From Siphonodentalium dalli (taxonomy: Eukaryota > Mollusca > Scaphopoda > Gadilida > Siphonodentaliidae), in NCBI GenBank assembly GCA_032622095.1, contig CP136064.1, positions 262,985,863 to 263,049,862 on the forward strand: DNA of 64,000 nt, read 5' to 3'. Both the position numbers and the translations under genes were made by a program. Shown one piece after another: positions 33,570-45,015 of this stretch. Every line of letters starts with the position of its first letter. The stretch's first letter is position 1. Under the pieces are notes generated by a model. That model did not search any database and was not told the DNA's origin. It saw only the letters and a list, made by a program, of their open reading frames with translations.

Positions 33570-35900
33570 TATGATCTAATTGATTATGGTACAACTGCCC
33601 GCAATGTTTGCAAAGAGAATTGTTGTCGTAGGTCGTCTGTTGAGGATGTTAGCCATTCGGACTGATATTGTGAGATACTTAAGGTTGGCCCAACATAACT
33701 CCCACCCCCTCCGGGAGGACGTGTAACGTGGCTTCATATTCCGAAAGAAATCGAGAGCAGCTACATTTTCCACTTCAGAGGAGGACGTCATATATTGTTT
33801 CAATGTAGCCTTACATAGCGGTTGATTGGGAAAAAATCCCATTTCTGAAAATGTGGTCAGGTACTCATACAAGTTGTGTTTCCACAGAATGGGGATAATA
33901 TCTCCCAGAAATCCAAAAGGAGGGTGATTATACAGTAAGTACCCGTGAAGATTGAAAGATTCGAAGAGCTTCTCGATGGGTGCATGGCACATTTATCAGG
34001 GTCCCCATAAAAACGGACAATTTCCGTGTTTGTCCTTGTCGGTAAACACTGGACTGTTTTGAGACACATGCGGTAAGATCGTTCGAGTTGCAGAAAATTT
34101 GCTTCTGATTACTATTACCACATCTCGCAGTCATGTAAGGCTTTTTGGGAGTACAACACCTGAGAGATTGCCGATGGAAATTGTGTTGTGGCCGACCTGC
34201 ACGCACCGAAAAGGGTTTACGCATTATTTCACATGCTCTGTCTATATTTGGTTGACGATCGGACTTCTGTTTTGGGGTATCCCACGATGTATCACGCTCT
34301 CCACATCTTTAAGTTTGTTTTCGCCGAGTTTCCACATCGAGCTGCCGCGTGCTTGACTTGAGTGGTATGTTTTTGGTCCGAAGACAACTACCTCGTTTTT
34401 AGAAAAAGGGTACTCAAACTTCCAGGCAATACTGTAGTTGTGACATATGCTTATCATGTTCTTCAAGCTCCCTTCATAATAAGATAGCAAACATCACCGG
34501 CGACGGTATGTCAACTGCCAGAGACAGCGTCGATTTGAAGACCTTCTGGTGCGTCGGATAAAGTTTCTAGAAGGTCGCCGATAAGGATAATATACAGAAA
34601 AGGTGACTTGATTGAACCTTGTTTAGTCCATTGTTCTACATCTAGTGACTCTGAATGAAGACCATTGTACCTCACAACACTCTTCATGTCGGTGTACATG
34701 TCAGCAACAACTCTGAGTATATGTCCCTCGAGACCTTTTCTGTACAACTTATATATCAAGCCATCATGCCAAACGCGATCGAAAGCCTTTTATGAGTCTA
34801 GAAAAGCGGCATATACTACAGAGTTATTGCTGAGTGCAAACTCTATAAAGAAAGATGTTACATTGCAGCCGACACCCTTCTGGAAGCCGTTTTTCGGGAA
34901 ATTTTGAAAGAGCGCCGAGTGCAGAAGCCTATCGAAGAGAATTATTTCAAATAATGTGTAAGTGATGCGTAGCGATGTGACTGCCCTATAGCTATAGGGA
35001 TTTTCGACAGGCTTCGGGTCCCCTTCATAGATAGAGACTATAGCCAAAACGTGTATGTCCCGGGGTATGAACTCAAAGTCTATCATGGACGCAATATCTT
35101 TTCAAGACATCATATAGTTTGGGTGGACTGTGTATCAATTGCTCATTCACGATCTGAGTGAGTCTTCCAGCTTTGTGCTTTTTCAGTTTGCTAATACAAG
35201 ACCTAATTTCATTGGTAGATAAGGGGTGACATAATTCAAAATCAGATACTAAGTCCACAGTATTGGGAGTTGTCAGTTGTTTGACAATGTTTCCAATGTG
35301 AGCTTCAAACTTGGGATAGCTGTGGTTACCACTTTTAAAGAGATTTTATAAATAGCACCCCCCCCAGCCAGTAACGATATCCTTATATGATCCCTGCATA
35401 TGAGGTCGCCGAATTTCATTTCATAGCCTTGGTTAATACCATATTTTGTATTGCTCTTGATGGATTTCCAGAAAGATGCCTGGTCATATTGTGCGTAATA
35501 TTCAATTCTTTTCTCAGATTGAACTTTAAGGGATTTGACTGATGCTCATTCATGTTTGGAATCCCTATAAGCCCGAAAGCATTTATTAGGTAGATATGTT
35601 GGACGTTCTTTAGATATCCAGAACCTCATACGTTGTCGCATACGCACGTTTATGAACAGCTTTCAAATCGGCATTCCAATATGATTTAATGTTGCGTGTG
35701 TGTGTTCTTCTAGGACTTGCTTTCTTTGCAGAATTGATGAGAATGTCAATCACCCTGGTGTATTATGCAGCAATGTTGATATCGTTGTGTCTCACAGATC
35801 GAGTTGTGTTTTACAGCCGACTGGTAAACTTCAACATCTAGCTTTGGCCGTGGAATAAATGCTATTCCTTTGATAGTATCGTCGAAGGGCAGTCTTGGTA
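33570..35900 (-). pseudogene. decayed non-LTR retrotransposon (LINE), antisense
   Basis: Read on the minus strand, interrupted frames rebuild the order of a LINE ORF2. A pre-RT segment ends L-S-T-N-E-I and K-L-K-K-H-K-A-G (35073-35258). Then come Y-R-A-V-T-S, N-G-F-Q-K-G-V-G-C and an A-F-L-D-S block (34790-35086), a thumb-side Y-K-L-Y-R-K-G-L-E-G with Q-G-S-I-K-S-P (34511-34759), and a C-terminal W-K-H-N-L-Y-E-Y-L-T region ending in a C-x2-C-x8-H knuckle (33576-33992). The blocks match the intact LINE at 46302-52245, so it is an older relative of the same clade. Multiple stops and frameshifts; catalytic residues are lost. It lies between CTLD2-B and the 37-kb exon. Confidence 0.8.
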
Positions 35901-36057
35901 TATCACGGAGATTGAACACATAATTTGTTTATTGTTGGATGCTTTTAGTGAATCATAATCCAATATATGGACACATTTAACGATGTCTTTGCACCTATGA
36001 ATTCAAATGTGACCAATCATGGATGTAGACACGCTTGTGTTGTATGGAACATATATA

Positions 36058-36213
36058 GAATACACACGTAGTGTTTCTGAATACCAAATTTACACCACGA
36101 GTGGGATTGTTGATTTACCACATGAGCTTTAGCGAGTGTGGTAACTGGTAAATCATCAATCCCACGAGTGGTGTAAATTTGGTATTCAGAAACACTACGT
36201 GTGTATTTTGTTT
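36058..36213. repeat. 156-bp foldback MITE
   Basis: The arms TACACACGTAGTGTTTCTGA + ATACCAAATTTACACCAC and their inverse pair for about 65 bp. The centre near ACATGAGCTTTAGCGAGTGT is short. The near-perfect arms suggest recent mobility; no clear target duplication. Confidence 0.82.
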
Positions 36214-37062
36214 ATACCATGACCAGTAGAGGAGCAAAAAATGCTATCAAATCGAAATAAATCCATTTAAATTAACACGATTCTGTCGCACCATTCACAA
36301 TCATCCCCGTTGTGTTCCCCACACTTGGCCGTACATCGACGTGCACTATCACAGCTGATCCGGTGTATTGATACATTGAATTAGGCCAACACCCAATTGT
36401 ACGAATATTATTGAGAAAGAAGAATAACAACGGAGGAAGAGACAAAATACATTCACGCATTCATGCTCTCAATCCAAGACATGGAAGTGTTTCGCTCTTC
36501 CATGCCCTGAGGCGTTATTTCGCTAAAATCCTGATTCAGAATCCTGATTCAGATTACAGATTGGTCCCCGTACGACTTGGTTCGGCAAAAGAACAGACCA
36601 GAAATTGGCAGAATCAGTAAACGAACAGACCGTAATCTCAATTTCGTGGTAATCCGAATCTGGATTCGGATTCCGATTACGGACTCAAATGTTCGTAATG
36701 TAAACAAACCGAGAATTCGCCACCTCGGAGTTTAAAAACACAATAAAACATAAGAATCCGTCTCTTGTGTACAAATTATTGCAGAATATAAACGATCTAT
36801 ATCAAAGAATTTTAAATGCGGAGACAAATTTGTTTTACTGAATGTAAACTGGGAGAATATTACTGAAATTAGCCAAATAATAACGCTATTGATAGTAACG
36901 CTGGGGGAGCACTTCGGTCGATGGCGAAGCAATTGCAAATCATTGTTGATTGTCACTTTCATATGTCCATTTCATAATTCCATCCATAAAATACCGCCCG
37001 AACGCATGTCGATTTCGAATTCGGCGGATACGTCACCATTGACCGAATTCATATGAACCTGC

Positions 37063-37156
37063 ATGGATATGTCTTCTGCTGTGTTCGTTATTATAATGTT
37101 TCTTCTTATTCAAGAAATAGTAGGATTATATGGTATCGATGGATTATCAGATACAC
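37063..37156 (+). CDS. candidate first exon: signal peptide of a CTLD gene
   Basis: An ATG in good context (CCTGCATGG) opens 31 codons. After M-D-M-S-S come about 15 mostly hydrophobic residues (A-V-F-V-I-I-M-F-L-L-I), then a polar stretch, consistent with a cleavable signal peptide. A strong donor (ACAC|GTATGT) follows after one base of codon 32, so the exon ends in phase 1. That is exactly the phase needed to join CTLD3-A at 45016. This would make the CTLD3/CTLD4 modules a separate secreted or membrane protein. The exon lies inside a TIR-bounded segment, so it could be chance or transposon-derived. The alternative start is an ATG 37 bp upstream of CTLD3-A itself. Confidence 0.4.
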
Positions 37157-37335
37157 GTATGTATGCCTACTATCATCTGGCCACCCCCTCTCTCGAGTTA
37201 GTCATAAGTTTGTATATGTATTTATTTAAAATCGGGTTTGTTTATTGCGTTTACTGGCTTGTACGTATCATTATTTGGAACAGTTAGCGAAAAATAATCC
37301 TGATTTTCCTCACGTATGAATGACTGCACAGCTAA

Positions 37336-37404
37336 GCAAATTGTACCAAAGTTCGGGGTGGGGGTCGAGACACCCAACCAACCCCTGTCGTCACGTCCCT
37401 GTTC
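37336..37404 (+). mobile_element. hAT right-end fragment
   Basis: GGGGTGGGGGTCGAGACACC followed by CCCCTGTCGTCACGTCCCTG matches the right terminus of the hAT family at 18045-19175. Only the end is present. Confidence 0.65.
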
Positions 37405-37788
37405 AACTGACAAGTTTCGTGTGTTCTTCACAACATCTTCGGAATATGATTCAGGAGGCCTAGAGCTGTTAGAAATGCTTGCCCTCACCAATAAACACAC
37501 TTTAACTTGAAAAAAAGATGCGATTAAGTCGGATTGGCAGCAAATTATGTGCCGTGTATATACACATAGAAGAAAAGCATGACTTTCACAACAAAAATGA
37601 ACTTTATAAATATAAGATACAAATGATACTTGTGTCAAATACATGAGCCATGTTTGACGCTGGGAGAACATTAAACATAGTTTCGGAGACCACGTGGATT
37701 TCAAAATCTGACCTAGAATCGGGAATTAGCCCCGCCCCCGTAATCGGCTTCGGATTCTGAATCCGGATTTTTAGCGAAATAACGACTC

Positions 37789-38181
37789 TGGCCTACTTTC
37801 TTACCTGTGACATGCAATTAGAAAATATTTAAAGTCACACAATGTGTTCGGACAATTTTAACAAACACCGTTCAACTTAAAAGCAAGAAGAATCAGCGAT
37901 ACTGGGTACTACCTTGACATATTTTGCCCGAAAATGGACTTTCTTTAGCTACAACAATGATAATATAAAACAATAGATGATTTTTTTGGGTCTTCCGAAT
38001 AACTTTAAATTTTCCTTATTAAACAGCTAAAGTGGTCGATGGTGTGTAATATTTACGGTTTGCATATTCAATGTTCCAAACACTATGTGCAGCTTTAATT
38101 GATTTAAGTTCTGAGTTTACCATAAACTAGTAAATTTAACCATATTAGGACCGTATTGTAAATATTGGTTCGACAGCAATC
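37789..38181. other. intron sequence, no feature
   Basis: AT-rich, non-coding, between the TIR segment and the start of the duplicated block. Confidence 0.4.
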
Positions 38182-38263
38182 GGGAAAATACACAACGCTC
38201 GTTTGAATTGCGTTTGCGACTGTGACTGAAAATGCTGTGCTGTGGTTAGGCAAACCATGTATA

Positions 38264-41200
38264 TCTCATATATTTTGAAGACCTCTGTCTGTTTGTTTGT
38301 CTGTTTGTTTGTCATTTATACAAATCTACGATTCTCGACCGATCGGGACGAAACTTCGTACGTGTGTGTAGTTTGACCAGGCGGTGGACGTTGTCGTATT
38401 GGCGAGCCCGTGCGGCGCCCTCTTCGCGCATGCGCAGACGAGATCCCGGAAACGGTGGAGCTATCGACTTGAAATTTGGTATGTGAATGTATCTTGCCCC
38501 GGATACGAATTTTATCGGGTCGCCGAGCCCGTGCGACGCCAGCTTCGCGCATGCGCAGACGAGATCTCGGAAACGGGTGGAGCTATCGACTTGAAAATTG
38601 GTATGTGAATGTATTTTGCCCCGGATACGAATTTTATCGGGTCGCCGAGCCCGTGCGAAGGCAGCTTCGCGCATGCGCAGACAAGATCTCGGAAACGAGT
38701 AGAGCTATCGACTTGAAATTTGGTTTTTGAATAGCGTCGGGCTGGGTAGAGCTATCGACTTGAAATTTGGTTTTTGAATAGCCCGGACAACGTCGGGCTC
38801 ATCGGCTAGTCTCATATATATTTTGAAGACCTCTGTTTGTCTGTTGGTCCTTTATAGAAATCTACGATTCTCGACCGATCGGGATGAAACTTGGTACGTG
38901 TGTGTAGTTTGACCAGGCGGTCGTCAACGTCGTATTGGCGAGCCCGTGCGACGCCCGTGCCCGTGGTACGTGTGTGTAGTTTGACCAGACGGTGGACGTT
39001 GTCGTATTGGCGAGCCCGTGCGGCGCCCGCTTCGCGCATGCGCAGACGAGATCTCGGAAACGGGTGGAGCTTTCGACTTGAAATTTGCTATGTGAATGTA
39101 TCTTGCCCCGGATACGAATTTTATCGGGTCGCCGAGCCCGTGCGACGCAAGCTTCTCGCATGCGCAGACCAGATCTCGGAAACGGGTGGAGCTATCGACT
39201 TGAAATTTGGTGTGTGAATGTATCTTGCCCCGGATACGAATTTTATCGGGTCGCCGAGCCCGTGCGACGCAAGCTTCGCGCATGCGCAGACCAGATCTCC
39301 GAAACGGGTGGAGCTATCGACTTGAAATTTGGTTTTTGAATAGCCCGGACAACGTCGGGCTCATCGGCTAGTCTCATATATATTTTGAAGACCTCTGTTT
39401 GTTTGTCTGTTTGTATGTTTGTCTGTCATTTATACAAATCTACGATTCTCGACCGATCGGGACGAAACTTGGTACGTGTTTGTAGTTTGACCAGGCGGTG
39501 GACGTTGTCGTATTAGCGAACCCGTGCGGCGCCCGCTTCGCGCATGCGCAGACGAGATCACGGAAACGGGTGGAACTATCGACTTGAAATTTGCTATGTG
39601 AATGTATCTTGCCCCGGATACGAATTTTATCGGGTCCCCGAGCCCGTGCGACGCCAGCTTCGCGCATGCGCAGATCAGATCTCGGAAACGGGTGGAGCTA
39701 TCGACTTGAAATTTGGTATGTGAATGTATCTTGCCCCGGATACGAATTTTATCGGGTCGCCGAGCCCGTGCGACGCCAGCTTCGCCCATACGCAGACCAG
39801 ATCTCGGAAACGGGGAGAGCTATCGACTTGAAATTTGGTTTTTGAATAGCCCGGACAACGTCGGGCTCATCTGCTAGTCTCTTATATATTTTGAAGACCT
39901 CTGTTTGTCTGTATGTCTGTATGTTTGTCTGTATGTATGCCATTGATACAAATCTACGATTCTCAACCGATCGGGACGAAACTTGGTACGTGTGTGTAGT
40001 TTGACAAGGCGGTTGTCAACGTCGTATTGGCGATCCCGTGCATCGCCCGCTTCGCGCTTGCGCAGACGAGATCTCGGAAATGGGTGGAGCTATCGACTTG
40101 AAATTTGGTATGTGAATGTATCTTTCCCCGGATACGAATTTTATCGGGTCGGCGAGCCCGTGCGATGCCAGCTTCGCGCATGCGCAGACGAGATCTCGGA
40201 AACGGGTGGAGCTATCGACTTGAAATTTGGTATGTGAATGTATCTTGCCCCGGACACGAATTTTATCGGGTCGCCGAGCCCGTGCGACGCCAGCTTCGCG
40301 CATGCCCAGACCAGATCTCGGAAACGGGTAGAGCTATCGACTTGAAATTTAGTTTTTTTAATAGCCCGGACAACGTCGGGCTCATCGGCTAGTCTCATAT
40401 ATGTTTTGAAGACCTCTGTTTGTCTGTCTGTATGTTTGTATGTATGTATGTCATTTATACAAATCTACGATTCTCGACCGATCGGGACGAAACTTGGTAC
40501 GTGAGTGTAGTTTGACCAGGCGGTCGTCGTTGTCGTATTGGCGAGCCCGTGTGGCGCCCTCTTCGCGCATGCGCAGACGAGATCTCGGAAACGGGTGGAG
40601 CTATCGACTTGAAATTTGCTATGTGAATGTATCTTGCCCCGGATACGAATTTTATCCGGTCGCCGAGCCCGTGCGACGCCAGCTTCGCGCATGCGCAGAC
40701 CAGATCTCGGAAATGGGTGGAGCTATCGACTTGCGATTTGCTATGTGAATGTATCTTGCCCCGTATACGAATTTTATCGGGTCACCGAGCCAGTGCGACG
40801 CCAACTTCGCGCATGCGCAGACTAGATCTCTGAAACGGGTGGAGCTATCGACTTGAAATTTGGTGTGTGAATGTATCTTGCCCCGGATACGAATTTTATC
40901 GGGTCGCCGAGCCCGTGCGACGCAAGCTTCGCGCATGCGCAGACCAGATCTCCGAAACGGGTGGAGCTATCGACTTGAAATTTGGTTTTTGAATAGCCCG
41001 GACAACGTCGGGCTCATCGGCTAGTCTCATATATATTTTGAAGACCTCTGTTTGTTTGTCTGTTTGTATGTTTGTCTGTCATTTATACAAATCTACGATT
41101 CTCGACCGATCGGGACGAAACTTGGTACGTGTTTGTAGTTTGACCAGGCGGTGGACGTTGTCGTATTAGCGAACCCGTGCGGCGCCCGATTCGCGCATGC

Positions 41201-43834
41201 GCAGACGAGATCTCGGAAACGGGTGGAACTATCGACTTGAAATTTGCTATGTGAATGTATCTTGCCCCGGATACGAATTTTATCGGGTCCCCGAGCCCGT
41301 GCGACGCCAGCTTCGCGCATGCGCAGATCAGATCTCGGAAACGGGTGGAGCTATCGACTTGAAATTTGGTATGTGAATGTATCTTGCCCCGGATACGAAT
41401 TTTATCGGGTCGCCGAGCCCGTGCGACGCCAGCTTCGCGCATGCCCAGACCAGATCTCGGAAACGGGTAGAGCTATCGACTTGAAATTTAGTTTTTTTAA
41501 TAGCCCGGACAACGTCGGGCTCATCGGCTAGTCTCATATATGTTTTGAAGACCTCTGTTTGTCTGTCTGTATGTTTGTATGTATGTATGTCATTTATACA
41601 AATCTACGATTCTCGACCGATCGGGACGAAACTTGGTACGTGAGTGTAGTTTGACCAGGCGGTCGTCGTTGTCGTATTGGCGAGCCCGTGTGGCGCCCTC
41701 TTCGCGCATGCGCAGACGAGATCTCGGAAACGGGTGGAGCTATCGACTTGAAATTTGCTATGTGAATGTATCTTGCCCCGGATACGAATTTTATCCGGTC
41801 GCCGAGCCCGTGCGACGCCAGCTTCGCGCATGCGCAGACCAGATCTCGGAAATGGGTGGAGCTATCGACTTGCGATTTGCTATGTGAATGTATCTTGCCC
41901 CGTATACGAATTTTATCGGGTCACCGAGCCAGTGCGACGCCAACTTCGCGCATGCGCAGACTAGATCTCTGAAACGGGTGGAGCTATCGACTTGAAATTT
42001 GGTGTGTGAATGTATCTTGCCCCGGATACGAATTTTATCGGGTCGCCGAGCCCGTGCGACGCAAGCTTCGCGCATGCGCAGACCAGATCTCCGAAACGGG
42101 TGGAGCTATCGACTTGAAATTTGGTTTTTGAATAGCCCGGACAACGTCGGGCTCATCGGCTAGTCTCATATATATTTTGAAGACCTCTGTTTGTTTGTCT
42201 GTTTGTATGTTTGTCTGTCATTTATACAAATCTACGATTCTCGACCGATCGGGACGAAACTTGGTACGTGTTTGTAGTTTGACCAGGCGGTGGACGTTGT
42301 CGTATTAGCGAACCCGTGCGGCGCCCGATTCGCGCATGCGCAGACGAGATCTCGGAAACGGGTGGAACTATCGACTTGAAATTTGCTATGTGAATGTATC
42401 TTGCCCCGGATACGAATTTTATCGGGTCCCCGAGCCCGTGCGACGCCAGCTTCGCGCATGCGCAGATCAGATCTCGGAAACGGGTGGAGCTATCGACTTG
42501 AAATTTGGTATGTGAATGTATCTTGCCCCGGATACGAATTTTATCGGGTCGCCGAGCCCGTGCGACGCCAGCTTCGCCCATACGCAGACCAGATCTCGGA
42601 AACGGGGAGAGCTATCGACTTGAAATTTGGTTTTTGAATAGCCCGGACAACGTCGGGCTCATCTGCTAGTCTCTTATATATTTTGAAGACCTCTGTTTGT
42701 CTGTATGTCTGTATGTTTGTCTGTATGTATGCCATTGATACAAATCTACGATTCTCGACCGATCGGGACGAAACTTGGTACGTGTGTGTAGTTTGACAAG
42801 GCGGTTGTCAACGTCGTATTGGCGATCCCGTGCATCGCCCGCTTCGCGCATGCGCAGACGAGATCTCGGAAATGGGTGGAGCTATCGACTTGAAATTTGG
42901 TATGTGAATGTATCTTTCCCCGGATACGAATTTTATCGGGTCGGCGAGCCCGTGCGATGCCAGCTTCGCGCATGCGCAGACGAGATCTCGGAAACGGGTG
43001 GAGCTATCGACTTGAAATTTGGTATGTGAATGTATCTTGCCCCGGACACGAATTTTATCGGGTCGCCGAGCCCGTGCGACGCCAGCTTCGCGCATGCCCA
43101 GACCAGATCTCGGAAACGGGTAGAGCTATCGACTTGAAATTTAGTTTTTTTAATAGCCCGGACAACGTCGGGCTCATCGGCTAGTCTCATATATGTTTTG
43201 AAGACCTCTGTTTGTCTGTCTGTATGTTTGTATGTATGTATGTCATTTATACAAATCTACGATTCTCGACCGATCGGGACGAAACTTGGTACGTGAGTGT
43301 AGTTTGACCAGGCGGTCGTCGTTGTCGTATTGGCGAGCCCGTGTGGCGCCCTCTTCGCGCATGCGCAGACGAGATCTCGGAAACGGGTTGAGCTATCGAC
43401 TTGAAATTTGCTATGTGAATGTATCTTGCCCCGGATACGAATTTTATCCGGTCGCCGAGCCCGTGCGACGCCAGCTTCGCGCATGCGCAGACCAGATCTC
43501 GGAAATGGGTGGAGCTATCGACTTGCGATTTGCTATGTGAATGTATCTTGCCCCGTATACGAATTTTATCGGGTCACCGAGCCAGTGCGACGCCAACTTC
43601 GCGCATGCGCAGACTAGATCTCTGAAACGGGTGGAGCTATCGACTTGAAATTTGCTATGTGAATGTATCTTGTCCCGGATACGAATTTTATCGGGTCGCC
43701 GAGCCCGTGTGACGCCAGCTTCATGCATGCGCAGACCAGATCTCGGAAACAGACCAGATCTCGGAAACGGGTGGAGCTATCGACTTGAGATTTGGTTTTT
43801 GAATAGCCCGGACAACGTCGGGCTCCTCGGCTAG
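38264..43834 (+). mobile_element. head-to-tail array of 10 non-autonomous Helitrons
   Basis: Each unit starts TC (TCTCATATATATTTTG) and ends with the hairpin GCCCGGACAACGTCGGGC, seven to eight bases, then CTAG. That is the classic Helitron TC...hairpin-CTRR structure. Units abut directly as CTAG|TC with no host base between them. Boundaries: 38264-38809, 38810-39371, 39372-39877, 39878-40392, 40393-41024, 41025-41531, 41532-42163, 42164-42669, 42670-43184 and 43185-43834. Host A at 38263 and T at 44516 give the expected A^T insertion. Each unit has a GACGAAACTTGGTACGTG leader and three to four 121-122-bp subrepeats, which explains lengths of about 506-515 versus about 632. There is no Rep/helicase. 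The repeated 60-119-codon frames on both strands are by-products. Confidence 0.92.
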
Positions 43835-43854
43835 TCTATTATATATTTTGGAAG

Positions 43855-43900
<46 letters not shown>

Positions 43901-44515
43901 GTGTGTGTGTGTGTGGGTGTGGGTGTGAGGGTGTGTGTGTGGGGGTGTGTGTGTGTGTGTGTGTGTGTGTGTTCGCGATGGACTCGAAAACTGCCCGACG
44001 GATTGAGCCCAAAGTTCATATCTAAGGGTCAAATCCCAGATGAAGTGGCATCGCACCGCTTCTGAGAACGTCAGAGCACCCATTATCCACTCCCAGTCCC
44101 AGGGTTTAATCGCGTTGATAGTTAAAGAGCGTTCGTATCCGCAGTGTCGTCGATAAAGAGCGTATGTGTGTAATGTGATTCTTACGTCTGGGTCTGGGCG
44201 TGTGCGTGTAAGACTGTATCCATACATGAGCGTGTTGTGTGACGTACTTAGGGCTTTCCGCCCGAGGTGATCTTCACCTTGAAACGGGTACCCACAAACG
44301 TACCTCTTTTAGGGACGGGTACGATCACGGGACGGGTACCATCATTTAAAGGCATAATTAAAAAGGCAGAATTAACTCAAATTAAATTAAAAAATTAACG
44401 GATTTCGACGAAATTTTATACCTAGGGATATTTTTATCGGGGCCCCGACCTGACCTTGACCTTCAAAATGGTCAATTCAAGGTCAAAGCCCGGACGAAGT
44501 CGGGTCACCTGCTAG
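43835..44515 (+). mobile_element. distinct Helitron as the last unit of the array
   Basis: Begins TCTATTATATATTTTGGAAG directly after the preceding CTAG and ends GCCCGGACGAAGTCGGGTCA + CCTGCTAG. So it has Helitron termini, but the interior is unrelated to the other ten units. It carries a (GT)n tract, CGGGTACC repeats, and a TGACCTTGACCTTC segment just before the hairpin. It is the right-most part of the insertion; host sequence resumes with T at 44516. It may be the original insertion onto which units were joined, or a chimeric unit. Confidence 0.8.
43857..43972 (+). repeat. (GT)n microsatellite
   Basis: About 115 bp of GT with occasional GGGTG interruptions inside the terminal Helitron. 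It produces His/Thr- and Cys/Val-repeat frames of up to 168 codons that are artefacts. Confidence 0.95.
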
Positions 44516-44934
44516 TATATATATATATTGACGATCTCGTGGACTATATGACTGGACAAATAAGTATGATCGCTCGGGTACGGTGTAATTGATTTACTTT
44601 GTGTGTTATTCAGGGTCACTTCTTTCAAGGTAGGGTATACTTGGAGTCTGAAAAAAACAGGGTTTTCAATATAATATAATATAATATTATTTTATTTTTA
44701 AGGTATTTCGAAGTGCCAGCCACTGATCGAAGTCGTGATTCATGTTACATTTTGCGTTATATCTCTCGCATTCATACCTAAATTGAAAATCGCAAAGGAA
44801 AGCGAAGCGACAGCTGTGTTGGCGTGAAGTTTGTCCTATATATATTTAGGTTAAAGGTTAAACACCCCTATAAATAAATAATAGACAATTCCAATTTATA
44901 CTGTTATAACTGAATAGGAGAATCCATTTAGTAT

Positions 44935-44978
44935 ATAAAGGGTTAAGTTGTAGTATCGCACATAAGTCATCGCACAGG
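44935..44978 (+). promoter_or_regulatory. TATA-box-like element upstream of CTLD3-A (candidate)
   Basis: AGTATATAAAGGGTTAA lies about 43 bp before an ATG at 44979. The duplicate copy keeps AATATAAAGGGTTAA the same distance before its ATG (61557). This would place a start site about 30 bp downstream and a very short 5' UTR. It is only relevant if the A exon can also serve as a first exon; it may equally be intron sequence. Confidence 0.25.
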
Positions 44979-45015
44979 ATGGGTATATATAACGTTATGA
45001 TTCTTATACCAACAG

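Larger units (their letters stand above)
36513..37788. mobile_element. TIR-bounded segment (candidate element)
   Basis: The left boundary GTTATTTCGCTAAAATCC plus GATTCAGAATCC is mirrored at the right by GGATTCTGAATCCGG and TTTTTAGCGAAATAAC. ATTACG/CGTAAT words recur inside both ends (about 36550-36690 and 37735). The segment encloses a hAT right-end fragment (37336-37404) and the candidate signal-peptide exon (37063-37156). No target duplication was established and the interior is a patchwork, so this may be a composite or two halves of one family in inverse orientation. Confidence 0.55.

Noticed and set aside
38312-43728. Dozens of repeated 60-119-codon frames on both strands
   Set aside because: Arg/Ser-rich by-products of the 121-122-bp Helitron subrepeats. 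The period is not a multiple of 3, and frames recur only because the DNA does.
43721-44227. 168-codon minus-strand frame with His-Thr repeats
   Set aside because: Translation of a (GT)n microsatellite joined to Helitron sequence.
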